A stretch of 58,080 bases of DNA, from NCBI GenBank assembly GCA_007126655.1, contig SLAV01000288.1:1-58080 (forward strand), written 5' to 3'. How positions within the stretch are numbered: position 1 is the first letter of the stretch; every line of letters starts with the position of its first letter. A program made the translations under genes and the position numbers. Below the pieces are notes generated by a model. That model was not told the DNA's origin. It saw only the letters and a program-made list of their open reading frames with translations, and searched no databases. Shown here in pieces: positions 7,967 to 17,559 of this stretch. Origin of the DNA: Haloferula sp. (GTDB lineage Bacteria; Verrucomicrobiota; Verrucomicrobiia; Verrucomicrobiales; Akkermansiaceae).

Positions 7967-8335
7967 TTATTTCTTCACGCCGACCGTCTTGCGCTTGCCC
8001 TTGCGGGTGCGGGCGTTGGTGCGGGTGCGCTGGCCGTTGACGGGAAGGCCGCGCTTGTGGCGGATGCCGCGGTAGCAGTTGATGGAGGTGAGGCGCTTCA
8101 TCTGTGCCTGGCGTTCGCGGCGGAGGTCACCCTCGACGAGCATTTTTTCGGCCTGGATGACCTGGGCGATGCGCACCAACTGCTCCTCGCTGAGGCGGCC
8201 GGTGCGAATGTCCGGATCGACGCCTGCGTGTTCGAGAACTTTGGCGGCGGTCGAGCGGCCGATGCCGAACATGTAGGGGAGAGACGCTTCGATGCGTTTC
8301 TCGTTGGGGATTTCTATGCCTAGGATGCGTGCCAT
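7967..8335 (-). CDS. rpsM: 30S ribosomal protein S13
   Basis: A 122-residue S13 starting [14 protein letters not shown], with the helix-two-turn-helix ([18 protein letters not shown]) and the basic C-terminus [20 protein letters not shown]. It binds the head of the 30S subunit and contacts the P-site tRNA. It is the first gene of rpsM-rpsK-rpsD; the genes usually found just before it (infA, rpmJ) are absent. The longer open frame upstream to 8437 has no S13 similarity. Confidence 0.98.
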   Translation of the reverse strand: MARILGIEIPNEKRIEASLPYMFGIGRSTAAKVLEHAGVDPDIRTGRLSEEQLVRIAQVIQAEKMLVEGDLRRERQAQMKRLTSINCYRGIRHKRGLPVNGQRTRTNARTRKGKRKTVGVKK

Positions 8336-8491
8336 GGGTGTGGATGAATTTCGCGTGGACGCGCGGGCGGACGCCAGGAAGATGGCGCGGATTTCCCCGC
8401 GGGGCGGGTGGTTTACCAGAGATCGCGCTTCTGGCAAGCCGGAAATTGTCTTTTGCGCCGAATTTTGCGGGAATGGCAGTGGGGGCGGTGG

Positions 8492-9961
8492 TCATGCCGG
8501 AGTGTGGTCGCGAACGACGAGGGTGCGGATTTCCGTCATGTCCTCGATGGCGTATCGCACGCCTTCGCGACCGGTGCCGCTGTCCTTGACGCCGCCGTAG
8601 GGCAGGTTGTCCACGCGCCAGGAGGGGATCTCGTTGATGAGGACGCCGCCGACCTCCAGCTCGTCCCATGCACGGAAGGCATGGTCGATGCGCGGGGTGA
8701 AGATGCCGGCGTGGATGCCGAAGCGGCTGTCGTTGACGGTAGCGAGGGCGTCGCCGAAGTCGGAGAAGGTTTCGATGATGGCGACCGGGCCGAAGGCTTC
8801 CTCGCGACAGAGTTTGGCGTCGCGCGCGACGTTTTTGAGCACGGTGGCGGGCAGGATGGCACCGTCGCGCGTGCCGCCGCAGAGTGTGGAGGCACCGGTG
8901 GAGAGGGCTTCGTCGATCCACGATTCGAGGCGTTCGGCTTCCTTTTCGGAAATCATCGGGCCGATGAAGGTGTCTTCGTCCGCGGGGTCGCCGGATTTGA
9001 GGTTGCGGGCGGCGGTGATGAATTTCTCCTCGAACGCGGAGGCCAGCGATTCGTGGACGAGGATGCGTTGGACGGAGATGCAGCTCTGGCCCGACTGGTA
9101 GAACGCGCCGGTGATGACACGCGGGACGGCGTCGTCGAGGTCGGTGCCGGCATCGACAACGCAGGCGGCGTTGCCGCCGAGTTCCAGGGTGACTTTCTTT
9201 TTCCCGGCGCGTTCCTTGAGTTTCCAGCCGACATTCGGGGAGCCGGTGAAGCTGAGGAGCTTGATGCGGTCGTCCGTGGTGAGCGCGTCGGCGGCGTCGC
9301 GTGCGCAGGGGAGGATGGAGAAAGCACCTTCGGGCAGGTCGGTTTCGGCGAGGATTTCGCCGATGAGCAGCGCGCCGACGGGCGTGCGGCCGGCCGGTTT
9401 GAGGACGAACGGGCAACCGGCGGCGATGGCGGGTGCGATCTTGTGGGCGGCGAGATTGAGCGGGAAATTGAACGGCGAGATGAACGCGCACGGACCGACG
9501 GGCACGCGGCGGGTGAATCCGTGGTAGCCCCGCGAGCGCGGGCCGATCTGGAGGTTGAGCACCTCACCGGCCTCGCGCATGCATTCGTCGGAGGCGATTT
9601 GAAACGTCTCGATCAGGCGGGTGACTTCGCCGCGGCTGTCCTTGATCGGCTTGCCGGCCTCGATGCGGAGCGCGTCGGCAAGTTCGCCGGCCCGCTCACG
9701 GAAGCGGGCGATGCAGTGGTCGAGCACCGCGCGACGCTCGTCGGGCGCCATTTTGCGCAACGGACCGGTGGCTTTCGCGGCCATGGCGATCGCCTCGTCG
9801 ATCGCGGCGGCATCGGCCATGGCGACGCGGGTGGCGATGGATCCGCTGTATTTGTCGGTGACTTCAAGGTCCGTATTCGGCTGCTGGGGCCGGTTGGCGA
9901 GGTAATATGGGTAGGTCGGTTGCATGTTGGAAGTCGGGCTGTGAGCCGGGGTGCGGGACAT
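8492..9961 (-). CDS. NAD(P)-dependent aldehyde dehydrogenase
   Basis: A 489-residue member of the aldehyde dehydrogenase superfamily with the main catalytic features: the cofactor-binding segment FISPFNFPLNLAAHKIAPAI, the glutamate motif TLELGGNAACVV, the catalytic Cys in FYQSGQSCISVQRI, and the terminal region GGVKDSGTGREG. It oxidises an aldehyde to an acid; the substrate is not readable. The ATG at 9961 overlaps the stop of the upstream phosphatase gene as TGATG, suggesting coupling; an ATG at 9925 (MQPTYPYYL) gives a more typical N-terminus, so the start is uncertain by 12 residues. Confidence 0.92.
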   Translation of the reverse strand: MSRTPAHSPTSNMQPTYPYYLANRPQQPNTDLEVTDKYSGSIATRVAMADAAAIDEAIAMAAKATGPLRKMAPDERRAVLDHCIARFRERAGELADALRIEAGKPIKDSRGEVTRLIETFQIASDECMREAGEVLNLQIGPRSRGYHGFTRRVPVGPCAFISPFNFPLNLAAHKIAPAIAAGCPFVLKPAGRTPVGALLIGEILAETDLPEGAFSILPCARDAADALTTDDRIKLLSFTGSPNVGWKLKERAGKKKVTLELGGNAACVVDAGTDLDDAVPRVITGAFYQSGQSCISVQRILVHESLASAFEEKFITAARNLKSGDPADEDTFIGPMISEKEAERLESWIDEALSTGASTLCGGTRDGAILPATVLKNVARDAKLCREEAFGPVAIIETFSDFGDALATVNDSRFGIHAGIFTPRIDHAFRAWDELEVGGVLINEIPSWRVDNLPYGGVKDSGTGREGVRYAIEDMTEIRTLVVRDHTPA

Positions 9962-11730
9962 CAATTCTGCAATTGCGAGGATTTGACCTCCAGCTTTCCT
10001 TTGACCTCGCCGTCCACATTGATGATTTCGTAGAGGACCGATGGATCGGCGGTCTTGGTGTCGAAGGTCAACGATCCGAAGGAATTGCTCTCGTTGTATC
10101 CGATCAAACTGACGTCGATGAGCGGGTGTGTGTGGATGTTTGTGAACTGGGCCGAGCTGAATTCATACAAGTCGTATCCCTCTTCACGCTCGATGCGATA
10201 TGCGTCGGAACGATGCCTGTCTCCGGATAGCAGAACCACCCCGGAAACATCGTATTCATCGATCCAGGAAAAGATTTTGTCGCGCTCCTGGCGGTAGCCA
10301 TACCACCCGTCGTATCTCCGGATGCCGGTGCCTTTTGCGGCGTATTTCCATGGCACCGGCGAGGCGAGCACTTTGAACGTCGCTTCCGACCGCGTGAGTG
10401 TCTCCTTGAGCCATGCCAGTTGATGCGGGCCGAGCATCGAGGGGTTTTCCAGTCCCTCGCCCCCCGACCATCGGCCGCCATCCTCGCGGTAGTAGCGCCC
10501 GTCGAGCATGATGAAATGCACGTCGGCGATTTGGCAATCAAACCACACGCCCGGCCGCTCCGGACTGTCACCATAGGCGGGGTTGACAAAGTTTTGTTGG
10601 AATATTTCGAGGACCATCGGTTTCCAGTAAGGGATACCGACCTCCGGGCCGCCCTCGCTGTCATCCATTGCGAAATCGTGGTCATCCCAGATGGCATAGA
10701 CCGGACGCGAGCCGACCATCCTGCGATAAGACGGAACCGAATAGCGCTGGTAATAACAGTATTGCTGCTGGTCGGGACTTTCCGGGTCGTCGATGTAAAC
10801 ATTGTCGCCCAGCATCAATACAGCTTTCGGGTCAAGTTTGGTCACGGTATCCCAAACGCGCTCACGCTCCAGGCCGTCAAATCCGGCGCAGCCACCGAAT
10901 ACGACCCGGAATGTGGACGACTCGTTCGCGGTCGGATAAGTTCGAAACCGCTGGTGTGGGGCCCTGACGACCGTCTGATCCCCGCCCAGCTTCACCGCGT
11001 AGTGGTATTCGGTATCGGCCTGCAACCCCGAGATGTCCACTTCGGCGGTGAAGTCATCCCCGGCGGACGATGGGACCGGTCCGAAAACCTTCGGGTCGGT
11101 CATCTCTGGCGAGCGACTGACCGCGACGCTCACCTGTGTCTGATCCACCGTCCGCACCCAGACGCTGACGCCGCTGTCGGTCATGCGTCCGAGCATCGGG
11201 CCGTGCACGAGGTCGTTCTCGTGCCCGGCAAGCAATTGCCTGAAGGCCTCGTGCGAATGGAGAGGCTCGAACAAACGCCGCGGCCCGGCGATAAACCGTG
11301 TGGGCGGCAGCTCCGTTTCGCCGATGGCTTTTCGCATGGTTTCGGCGGCGTCATCAAGCTCGCCGAGGCGGGTCTGTGCCAGCGTCTTGATGAAGAGCAT
11401 CTCCTCATCGTGGCGGCCGGGGTGCTCCCGCAGGTATCGTGTGGCAAATTCCAAGGCTTCCTCTTCGCGGTCGGTCTGGATCAAGCGCAGGCCATATTGG
11501 CCGAGGCGTTTGATGTCGCCCGGGCGGGGTTCCCGGGCCATGTAGTCGCGGGATTTGCCGGGGTGGCTTCCGCCGGCCGTGGGGTATTCCGGAAACGGGT
11601 ATCCATATGGGAAATTCCAGGCATCCCCGGGATCAATGGCGATGGGTGCCTCCTGTCCGGCATCCGCCGCAGAGGGTGCAATCAGTAAAAAGGTTGCGGC
11701 CGAGATCAGGGTGAGTGGTTTGAATCGCAT
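9961..11730 (-). CDS. Secreted PhoD-like (alkaline phosphatase D family) metallophosphatase
   Basis: A 589-residue exported protein. The signal peptide (residues 1-24, MRFKPLTLISA... ending ADAG) sets the start at 11730. A TPR-like helical segment (about 70-150) precedes the PhoD N-terminal domain (about 175-270, GPMLGRMTDSGVSVWVRT) and the metallophosphatase core with VVFGGCAGFD, MLGDNVYID, YAIWDDHDFAMDDS and LLSGDRHRS, which hold the metal ligands. Such enzymes hydrolyse phosphomonoesters or diesters outside the cytoplasmic membrane. The TPR-like insert before the PhoD module is unusual. It overlaps the aldehyde dehydrogenase start by one base. Confidence 0.9.
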   Translation of the reverse strand: MRFKPLTLISAATFLLIAPSAADAGQEAPIAIDPGDAWNFPYGYPFPEYPTAGGSHPGKSRDYMAREPRPGDIKRLGQYGLRLIQTDREEEALEFATRYLREHPGRHDEEMLFIKTLAQTRLGELDDAAETMRKAIGETELPPTRFIAGPRRLFEPLHSHEAFRQLLAGHENDLVHGPMLGRMTDSGVSVWVRTVDQTQVSVAVSRSPEMTDPKVFGPVPSSAGDDFTAEVDISGLQADTEYHYAVKLGGDQTVVRAPHQRFRTYPTANESSTFRVVFGGCAGFDGLERERVWDTVTKLDPKAVLMLGDNVYIDDPESPDQQQYCYYQRYSVPSYRRMVGSRPVYAIWDDHDFAMDDSEGGPEVGIPYWKPMVLEIFQQNFVNPAYGDSPERPGVWFDCQIADVHFIMLDGRYYREDGGRWSGGEGLENPSMLGPHQLAWLKETLTRSEATFKVLASPVPWKYAAKGTGIRRYDGWYGYRQERDKIFSWIDEYDVSGVVLLSGDRHRSDAYRIEREEGYDLYEFSSAQFTNIHTHPLIDVSLIGYNESNSFGSLTFDTKTADPSVLYEIINVDGEVKGKLEVKSSQLQN

Positions 11731-12059
11731 GTTGGGAGTTCTCTTTTCAATCAATGTGTGTTGTGGTTTGCCGATGAGTGGTGATCCGGAACGACACACC
11801 GGTGACGGGCTGATGCGAACCGGATTTCCGTATTTATCTGTAAAGGTGATCTGTAATCCACCAGTGGTCATTGCCAAGGATTTTCGTTGAATCGGGCTCA
11901 TTTCCGGATGATTCTGGCGGTTCGGCCGCTTCATTTGCCGACGGCCGTTCCATGATCATCGGGGGAGCACCACAAAGGCCTCGGAATGTCCGGATTTCCG
12001 ACCTGTTCCGCCGCAATATCGAACATTGCAAATGATTGCGAATTATTCCAAAATCCGGC
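11731..12059. other. Divergent intergenic region
   Basis: 329 bases between the divergent phosphatase and isomerase genes. It must contain both promoters. No convincing -35/-10 pair, repeat, hairpin or small gene was found. Confidence 0.6.
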
Positions 12060-12956
12060 ATGAGACGCAGACAATTGCTCAAAACCCTTTCGCTTGCCGG
12101 CCTTGGCCTTTCCGTATCAACCGGTCGCCAGTTCGCTGCGGACGCGAAGACCGCGCGCGAGATCGCCGTGTTCACCCGGTTCCTCGAACACCTGCCGGCC
12201 GATGCACTCGGGGAGGCCATCGCGCAGCTGGGGGTGGCGGGGCTTGAAGCTCCCCTTCGGCCCGGCGGGCACATCGAACCGGATGATCTTGCCGAACAGC
12301 TGCCCGCGTTCGCCGCGGAACTCGCCCGGCACGACCTGAGGGTGGTCATCGCGGCGTCCGGCATCAACCGGGCCGATGCCGCCGCTGAAGCACAACTGCG
12401 CGCCGCCGCCGCCGCCGGCATCCGTCAATACCGCATGGGATACCTGCACTACGACCTGTCGAGGCCGTTCAAACCCCAGATCGCGGACTTCACCGCCCGG
12501 CTCAACGATCTCGCCGCGCTCAACCGCGAGATCGGCATTCAGGGGCTTTACCAGAACCACCGCGGCCGCAGATTCGTCGGCGGCCCGGTCTGGGACATTG
12601 TGGGCATGCTCGAGGACATCGATCCGGCCGACATCGGCGTGGCTTTCGATTTCGCGCATGCCACCGTTGAGGGGCAGAACGCCTGGGAAATGCACTTCCA
12701 CCGCGCACTGCCGCACATTGGTGCCGTTTACTTCAAGGACTACCGGTATCAGAACGGCAACTGGCAGGCCTGCCCGCTCGGTCGGGGGGCGGTTGATCCG
12801 CGCTCCGCCAAGCTGGTGGATGAATTGCTGCCGGCAACGGTTCCGATCTCGCTCCATGTGGAGTATGTGCGTGGCGGCGACGACATTGCGGAAACGCTGC
12901 CCGCAGCCATGCGTGAGAATCTTGCCACGCTCCACTCATGGTTCGAGGCAGAGTGA
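12060..12956 (+). CDS. Sugar phosphate isomerase/epimerase-like TIM-barrel protein, exported
   Basis: A 298-residue protein of the xylose-isomerase-like TIM barrel group. The N-terminus (MRRRQLLKTLSLAGLG) is a TAT-type signal, so it is probably exported. Later landmarks fit the family: GLYQNHRGRR, the metal-site strand IGVAFDFAHATVEG, and IGAVYFKDYRY. Members isomerise or epimerise sugars and related polyols with a divalent metal; the substrate is unknown. It converges on the FAD oxidoreductase gene with a 13-base gap. Confidence 0.82.
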   Translation: MRRRQLLKTLSLAGLGLSVSTGRQFAADAKTAREIAVFTRFLEHLPADALGEAIAQLGVAGLEAPLRPGGHIEPDDLAEQLPAFAAELARHDLRVVIAASGINRADAAAEAQLRAAAAAGIRQYRMGYLHYDLSRPFKPQIADFTARLNDLAALNREIGIQGLYQNHRGRRFVGGPVWDIVGMLEDIDPADIGVAFDFAHATVEGQNAWEMHFHRALPHIGAVYFKDYRYQNGNWQACPLGRGAVDPRSAKLVDELLPATVPISLHVEYVRGGDDIAETLPAAMRENLATLHSWFEAE

Positions 12957-12969
12957 CGGTGCGGCGGCT

Positions 12970-14667
12970 CTACAGGCTCTGCCCGTCCGCCAGCAAGCGT
13001 TCCCTCAACTCGTCATAATCGACTTCCTGGACGGGCAGCCCGCCGTCGATTGCGAGCACCGCGGCGGTGGCGGCACTTTGGCCGAGGACCATGCCGACGG
13101 GCTCCATGCGGATCGAGCCGAAGGCGATGTGTGAGGCCGAGACGCACCATGGCACGAACAAATTCTCACATTCGCCAACCGCGGGAACAATGGATTTGTA
13201 GGAGATGGGATACACTCTGCCACCAATGTATCTCTGCACGTCGCCCTCGTTTCTGAGATTTCCCTCATAAACCACCCGTTGCACATTGTGCGAGTCCATG
13301 GTGTAGGCGCCCATGCCGACGGAGTCTTCGACCTGCGGGTGGTCCTCGTTATGCAGGATCTGGTTTTCCGTCATGACGAAGTCCGAGATCATGCGGCGGG
13401 CCTCCCTCACGTAGATGTTGTAGGGCCAGTGGTCGTTATCGACAAACTCATCCTTGGGAAGTCCCCATCCGACGTAGTCCTCCTTGACCTCATCCGGCAC
13501 CCGCGGGTGGTTCTGCAGGGTCCAGATCAGGCCGAGCTGCCAGTCGCGATGCCTTGCGGCGACCTCCTCGCGCTCGTCGTGGGAGAGCGTTGTCCAGTCC
13601 CAGTAGTCGGGATGATCCGGCGGCAGGTCGCTGTAGTTCCCACCGATCAGGTTCATCGAGACGCCGCCGTGATTGTTCGAATCGGTTTTCATGTTCGGCA
13701 TGGGGGAGAACTTGAACAGGACCACTCTTCTGCCCCCGTCGTATCGTTGGCCGAAATAACCCGCCTCGAGGGCGCGGAAAAGGATCTCGTAGTCATTTTC
13801 ATCGTAGCCTTCCGGCTGGGAGATCGGCACCATGTTGTCCGGCGCGTTGGTCAGGCAGACCCGGTAGCAATAAGATTGCAGGCGGTGGTCGCCTTTGCCG
13901 ACATCCGCCTCATCGTAGGGATTCACCCCGGGAAGCAGTCCGCTGTCGGGGTCGCCCGGGACCATATAGGGGTCCACCGCTTCGGTGATGTTGTTCTGGT
14001 GGACGGGCAGGGTGATGCCATTGACGGTTTCGTCATACTTTGAATTGGCTTCCCGACCCACCGTGAAAGTCACCCCCGCCGCAGCCATCAAGTCGCCCTC
14101 ATAAGAACCGTCGATGAACATCTTTCCGCGGATGCGGCGCCCGTCCTCAAGATGCATTTTGATGATGCGTTGCCCATCCATGGTCGTGCCGGATTCGAGG
14201 TCGAGCCGTCCATGGACGACAGTGACGCCGGCCTCGGCCACCATTTCGTCGAAGATCCGCTCCGCGACCCTGGGTTCGAAAACCGAACCCAGTTGCGCCT
14301 CATGATCGAAAGTCGGGGCCCCCTGGCCCCTCTCGCGAAAGTCCTCGCGGTTTTGCAGCACCCATGCCTCGTCGTCCTGGTAGTGAAGATAAACCCGGTG
14401 ATAAAACTCACGGGATATGCCGCCAAGAATCCTGGTGTTGCCGATATCGGTCCAACCGAGTCCGCTGCTGGTCATTCCCCCGAGGTGTCCATACTGGGAG
14501 ACCAAGATGACCGACTTGTCCATCCGGGCCGCTTGCACGGCCGCGGCCACTCCGACGGCCGCGTCGCCGTAAACCACGACATCGGCTTCCAGAATGCCGG
14601 ATTGGTCGCCACGGCACCAGGAAGTGGTGAAAAGAACCAAGCTGAAAAAGGCGGTAATTCGATTCAT
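12970..14667 (-). CDS. Secreted FAD-dependent oxidoreductase
   Basis: A 565-residue protein with a signal peptide (residues 1-20) and an FAD-binding Rossmann motif right after it (ADVVVYGDAAVGVAAAVQAAR). The motif SQYGHLGGMTSSGLGWTD is typical of the FAD-dependent oxidoreductases widespread in secreted form in Planctomycetota and Verrucomicrobiota, often beside sugar-degradation genes. The C-terminus (VGECENLFVPWCVSASHIAF) closes the FAD domain. The ATG at 14667 is chosen because it starts the signal peptide. The substrate is not known. Confidence 0.85.
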   Translation of the reverse strand: MNRITAFFSLVLFTTSWCRGDQSGILEADVVVYGDAAVGVAAAVQAARMDKSVILVSQYGHLGGMTSSGLGWTDIGNTRILGGISREFYHRVYLHYQDDEAWVLQNREDFRERGQGAPTFDHEAQLGSVFEPRVAERIFDEMVAEAGVTVVHGRLDLESGTTMDGQRIIKMHLEDGRRIRGKMFIDGSYEGDLMAAAGVTFTVGREANSKYDETVNGITLPVHQNNITEAVDPYMVPGDPDSGLLPGVNPYDEADVGKGDHRLQSYCYRVCLTNAPDNMVPISQPEGYDENDYEILFRALEAGYFGQRYDGGRRVVLFKFSPMPNMKTDSNNHGGVSMNLIGGNYSDLPPDHPDYWDWTTLSHDEREEVAARHRDWQLGLIWTLQNHPRVPDEVKEDYVGWGLPKDEFVDNDHWPYNIYVREARRMISDFVMTENQILHNEDHPQVEDSVGMGAYTMDSHNVQRVVYEGNLRNEGDVQRYIGGRVYPISYKSIVPAVGECENLFVPWCVSASHIAFGSIRMEPVGMVLGQSAATAAVLAIDGGLPVQEVDYDELRERLLADGQSL

Positions 14668-14900
14668 GCGGGTTTTTAAGCCAATTGCCCGGAACTCTGC
14701 AAGGGTCGTTTTGTTTTTGACTCGGGTTCGCGGGAGCCGGGACAGAGATCGGGGACCGGGGGAATGCTTGAGCAAGGTGTGTTCGATTGAGCTTCCGGGC
14801 CCGCCCGGCGGCGGGTGCCATCCGGCGTCCTGTCGCCTTGCCTTTTGAAATCAAATCCCACTCGCCATGCCGGCCTCCAGCGTCCAACCTCGTCCGCATC

Positions 14901-15380
14901 ATGAATCCGTTGCTCGACCTTCTCCGTCAGAACGCCCGCCTCGACTCCGCCGCTCTGGCGGATCGCCTCGCGTCCACCGGGACCGACGTCGCCGCCGACA
15001 TCCGGGCTCTCGAAGATAACAACACCATTCTCGGTTACCACGCCGTCATCGATCGCGAGCGTGCCGGTGATACCACGGTTTCCGCATTCATTGAAGTGAG
15101 GCTCACGCCCGAGCGCGGCGGCGGCTTCGACCGGCTCGCCACCCGCATCGCCCGCTTCGACCAGGTCGTCGCCTGCTACCTCGCAAGCGGCGGCTACGAC
15201 CTGCTGGTCGTGGTCGAGGCGGCCGACCTCCGCGAGGTCGCCCGCTTCGTCTCGGAGAAGCTCTCCACCCTGGAGGGTGTGCTTTCCACCGCCACCCACT
15301 TCCGACTAAAGACGTACAAGGAGAACGGTTTCATCTTCCAGGGCGAGGAATCCGGCGAGCGTCTCCCGGTCACGCCATGA
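14901..15380 (+). CDS. Lrp/AsnC-family transcriptional regulator
   Basis: A 159-residue protein with an N-terminal winged helix (MNPLLDLLRQNARLDSAALA, about residues 1-50) and a C-terminal AsnC-type ligand-binding domain (about 60-145, VSAFIEVRLTPE and ACYLASGGYDLLVVVE). Lrp-type proteins sense amino acids or related small molecules and act as dimers or octamers on nearby or global promoters. The helix-turn-helix is somewhat divergent. The ATG at 14901 is the first that begins the domain cleanly. It converges with pdxH. Confidence 0.88.
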   Translation: MNPLLDLLRQNARLDSAALADRLASTGTDVAADIRALEDNNTILGYHAVIDRERAGDTTVSAFIEVRLTPERGGGFDRLATRIARFDQVVACYLASGGYDLLVVVEAADLREVARFVSEKLSTLEGVLSTATHFRLKTYKENGFIFQGEESGERLPVTP

Positions 15381-15389
15381 TGCTGGAAT

Positions 15390-16031
15390 TCACGGTGCCA
15401 GCCGCTCGATGTTCCAGCCGTCCCGATCAGCCTGTCGCGTGTAGAGGAACCGGTCGTGCAGCCGGGCCGGGCCGCCCTGCCAGAATTCGATCATTTCCGG
15501 CACCACCCGGTAACCGCCCCAGAACGACGGCAGCGGCACCTCGCCGTCCTGGAATTTCCGCCGGATTTCCGCGAGCTTCTGTTGCAGGAATTTCCGGGAG
15601 GTGATCACCTCGCTCTGGTTCGACACCCACGCCCCGATCCGCGAATCCCGCGGGCGGCTCATGAAATAGCGCATCGACTCCGCCGCCGTGGTCTTCTCCG
15701 CCCGCCCCTGGATGATCACCTGGCGCTCCAGCGTCACCCAGGGGAAAAGCAGCGACACCCGTGGGTTTGCCGAGATCTGGCGCGACTTGCGGCTCTCGTA
15801 ATTGGTGAAAAAAACGAACCCGCCGTCATCGAAGTATTTCAGCAGCACCGTCCGCTGGAACGGCATGCCGGCCTCGTCCACCGTGGCCAGCGTCATCGCG
15901 TTCGACTCCGCCACGCCGAGTTCCGTCGCCTGGCCGAACCATTTCCCGAACTCCGCCACCGGATCCTCCGCGAGGTCCGCCCGCCTGAGCCCCCGCTCGC
16001 TGTATTCCTTCCGGAATTCCGACAAATCCAT
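15390..16031 (-). CDS. pdxH: Pyridoxine/pyridoxamine 5'-phosphate oxidase
   Basis: A 213-residue FMN enzyme with the full PdxH pattern: an N-terminal helix (MDLSEFRKEYSERGL), NAMTLATVDEAGMPFQRTVL, FFTNYESRKSRQISANPRVS, FPWVTLERQV, the SWVSNQS-like segment GAWVSNQSEVI, and the C-terminal WNIERLAP. It makes pyridoxal 5'-phosphate from the pyridoxine or pyridoxamine form. The length is normal and the conserved FMN and substrate segments are intact. Confidence 0.95.
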   Translation of the reverse strand: MDLSEFRKEYSERGLRRADLAEDPVAEFGKWFGQATELGVAESNAMTLATVDEAGMPFQRTVLLKYFDDGGFVFFTNYESRKSRQISANPRVSLLFPWVTLERQVIIQGRAEKTTAAESMRYFMSRPRDSRIGAWVSNQSEVITSRKFLQQKLAEIRRKFQDGEVPLPSFWGGYRVVPEMIEFWQGGPARLHDRFLYTRQADRDGWNIERLAP

Positions 16032-16187
16032 GGAGCGCAATTAGCCCGGCCCGCCCTCCGGCGCAAGGCCAAGCTGCCATCCGGCAAAGCGCGTGCCGGG
16101 GTGGATTGTCTCGCGATTGAATAAAAAAGTTGCAACCAATGCCGTTTCGCCGACGTTTCATACCGAATACAAAACGCCCGCACACCC

Positions 16188-17459
16188 ATGACACTTACGC
16201 CAGTCACCTTGTCCGCCGCCGTCCTCTCCTGCGCCGCCGTCGGCTTTTTCGTCGGCCGCATTACGTCACCCGACGATCCGGGTGCGGCGTCCGGCGGGGA
16301 ATCATCCGCCATGCTCGACACCCGCGCGTCGCGTGGCGGCCAGCCTGTCGCAGGCCGCGGCGGCGACATTCCGGCCCGCCCGCGTCCCGGTCGAGAAGCC
16401 ACCAGCATGCGCGCGTCCTCATCCGATCCGGCGGATCGCAATGAACGTCTCGAAGCGATTGTCCGCGGCGAAACCCCGCTGGAACGCAGCCGCGCCCTGC
16501 TTGTGTTCATAGACCGCCTGGGACCGGATGAACTTGAGGATGCCGTGGCCCATTTCCGCAGCCTCGGCATCACCGAGGACCGCATGGGTGAATACGGCAT
16601 GCTTCTCAACGCCTGGGCGAGCGTCGATCCCATTGGGGCGCTTGAATACACCCAAGCCAACACCCGCGGCGATTTCGCGCGGAACACCATCCTCGCTTCC
16701 TGGGCCACCGCCGATCCCGAGGCCGCCGTCCGCTGGGCGAACGCGAACCACGAGGGCGACGGCCCGAACCCGCACATGGCCGGCGTCATCCGCGGCATCG
16801 CCGCCTCCGATACCCGGCGCGCGACCGATCTGCTCACCGCCATGCCCCGCAGCCGCGAACGCGGCCAGGCGCTTGATGGAATCCTCCCGCATCTTCTCGC
16901 CGAGGGGCCGCACGTGGCACGCGACTGGATCAACGGCATCGACGACGAATCACTGCGCAACGGAGCGCTCGAGCGCTCCGCCACCCGTCTCGCCGCCGCC
17001 GATCCCGCCATGGCCGCCGACATGCTGCTCGCCAATCCCGGCCGCGCCGCCGACCGCCGCATGAACAACGTCTATCGCGAGTGGGCGAACCAGGATCAGG
17101 GCGCGGCACTCGCCTCATTGAACGAACTGCCACAGGGCGACCACCGCTCCAACGCCCTGCGCGGCATCGTCTCCAGCGCCGCCCGGGAGGATCCGCAGGC
17201 CGCCGTCGCCCTGCTCGACAGGTATCAGGGCGACGTGAACGACCGCGTCATTCGCACTGCCGCATGGAGTACCTTCCGCGAGGATCCCGGCACCTCGGCC
17301 AATCTCATTTCCCGCTACAGCGATCCCAATACCCAGGAGCGCATGTACCAGCGCACGCTCGGTGCCTGGCTCGACCGCGATTCCGAGGCCGCGCGCGACT
17401 GGATCAACCGTAATCCAGTCCCGGACAGCGTGATCGAGCAACTTGCCGACCGTCTCTGA
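16188..17459 (+). CDS. Membrane-anchored helical repeat protein of unknown function
   Basis: A 423-residue protein with an N-terminal signal/anchor (about residues 1-24), a low-complexity linker to about 80, and a run of alpha-helical repeats of about 30-35 residues with the recurring pattern WA..DP..A (NAWASVDPIGALEY, ASWATADPEAAVRWA, REWANQDQGAALA). Proteins of this type occur in many copies in Verrucomicrobiota. No enzymatic motif is visible; a binding or scaffold role outside the membrane is a guess. Confidence 0.7.
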   Translation: MTLTPVTLSAAVLSCAAVGFFVGRITSPDDPGAASGGESSAMLDTRASRGGQPVAGRGGDIPARPRPGREATSMRASSSDPADRNERLEAIVRGETPLERSRALLVFIDRLGPDELEDAVAHFRSLGITEDRMGEYGMLLNAWASVDPIGALEYTQANTRGDFARNTILASWATADPEAAVRWANANHEGDGPNPHMAGVIRGIAASDTRRATDLLTAMPRSRERGQALDGILPHLLAEGPHVARDWINGIDDESLRNGALERSATRLAAADPAMAADMLLANPGRAADRRMNNVYREWANQDQGAALASLNELPQGDHRSNALRGIVSSAAREDPQAAVALLDRYQGDVNDRVIRTAAWSTFREDPGTSANLISRYSDPNTQERMYQRTLGAWLDRDSEAARDWINRNPVPDSVIEQLADRL

Positions 17460-17559
17460 AACACCGGGAAATTTCCTCTCCGGAATCCGTCCTGCCGGGC
17501 GTCCGCTCCCGCTCCATGCCGCGTTGACATCGGTGCGCGCACGCGACACCGTCCCGCGC

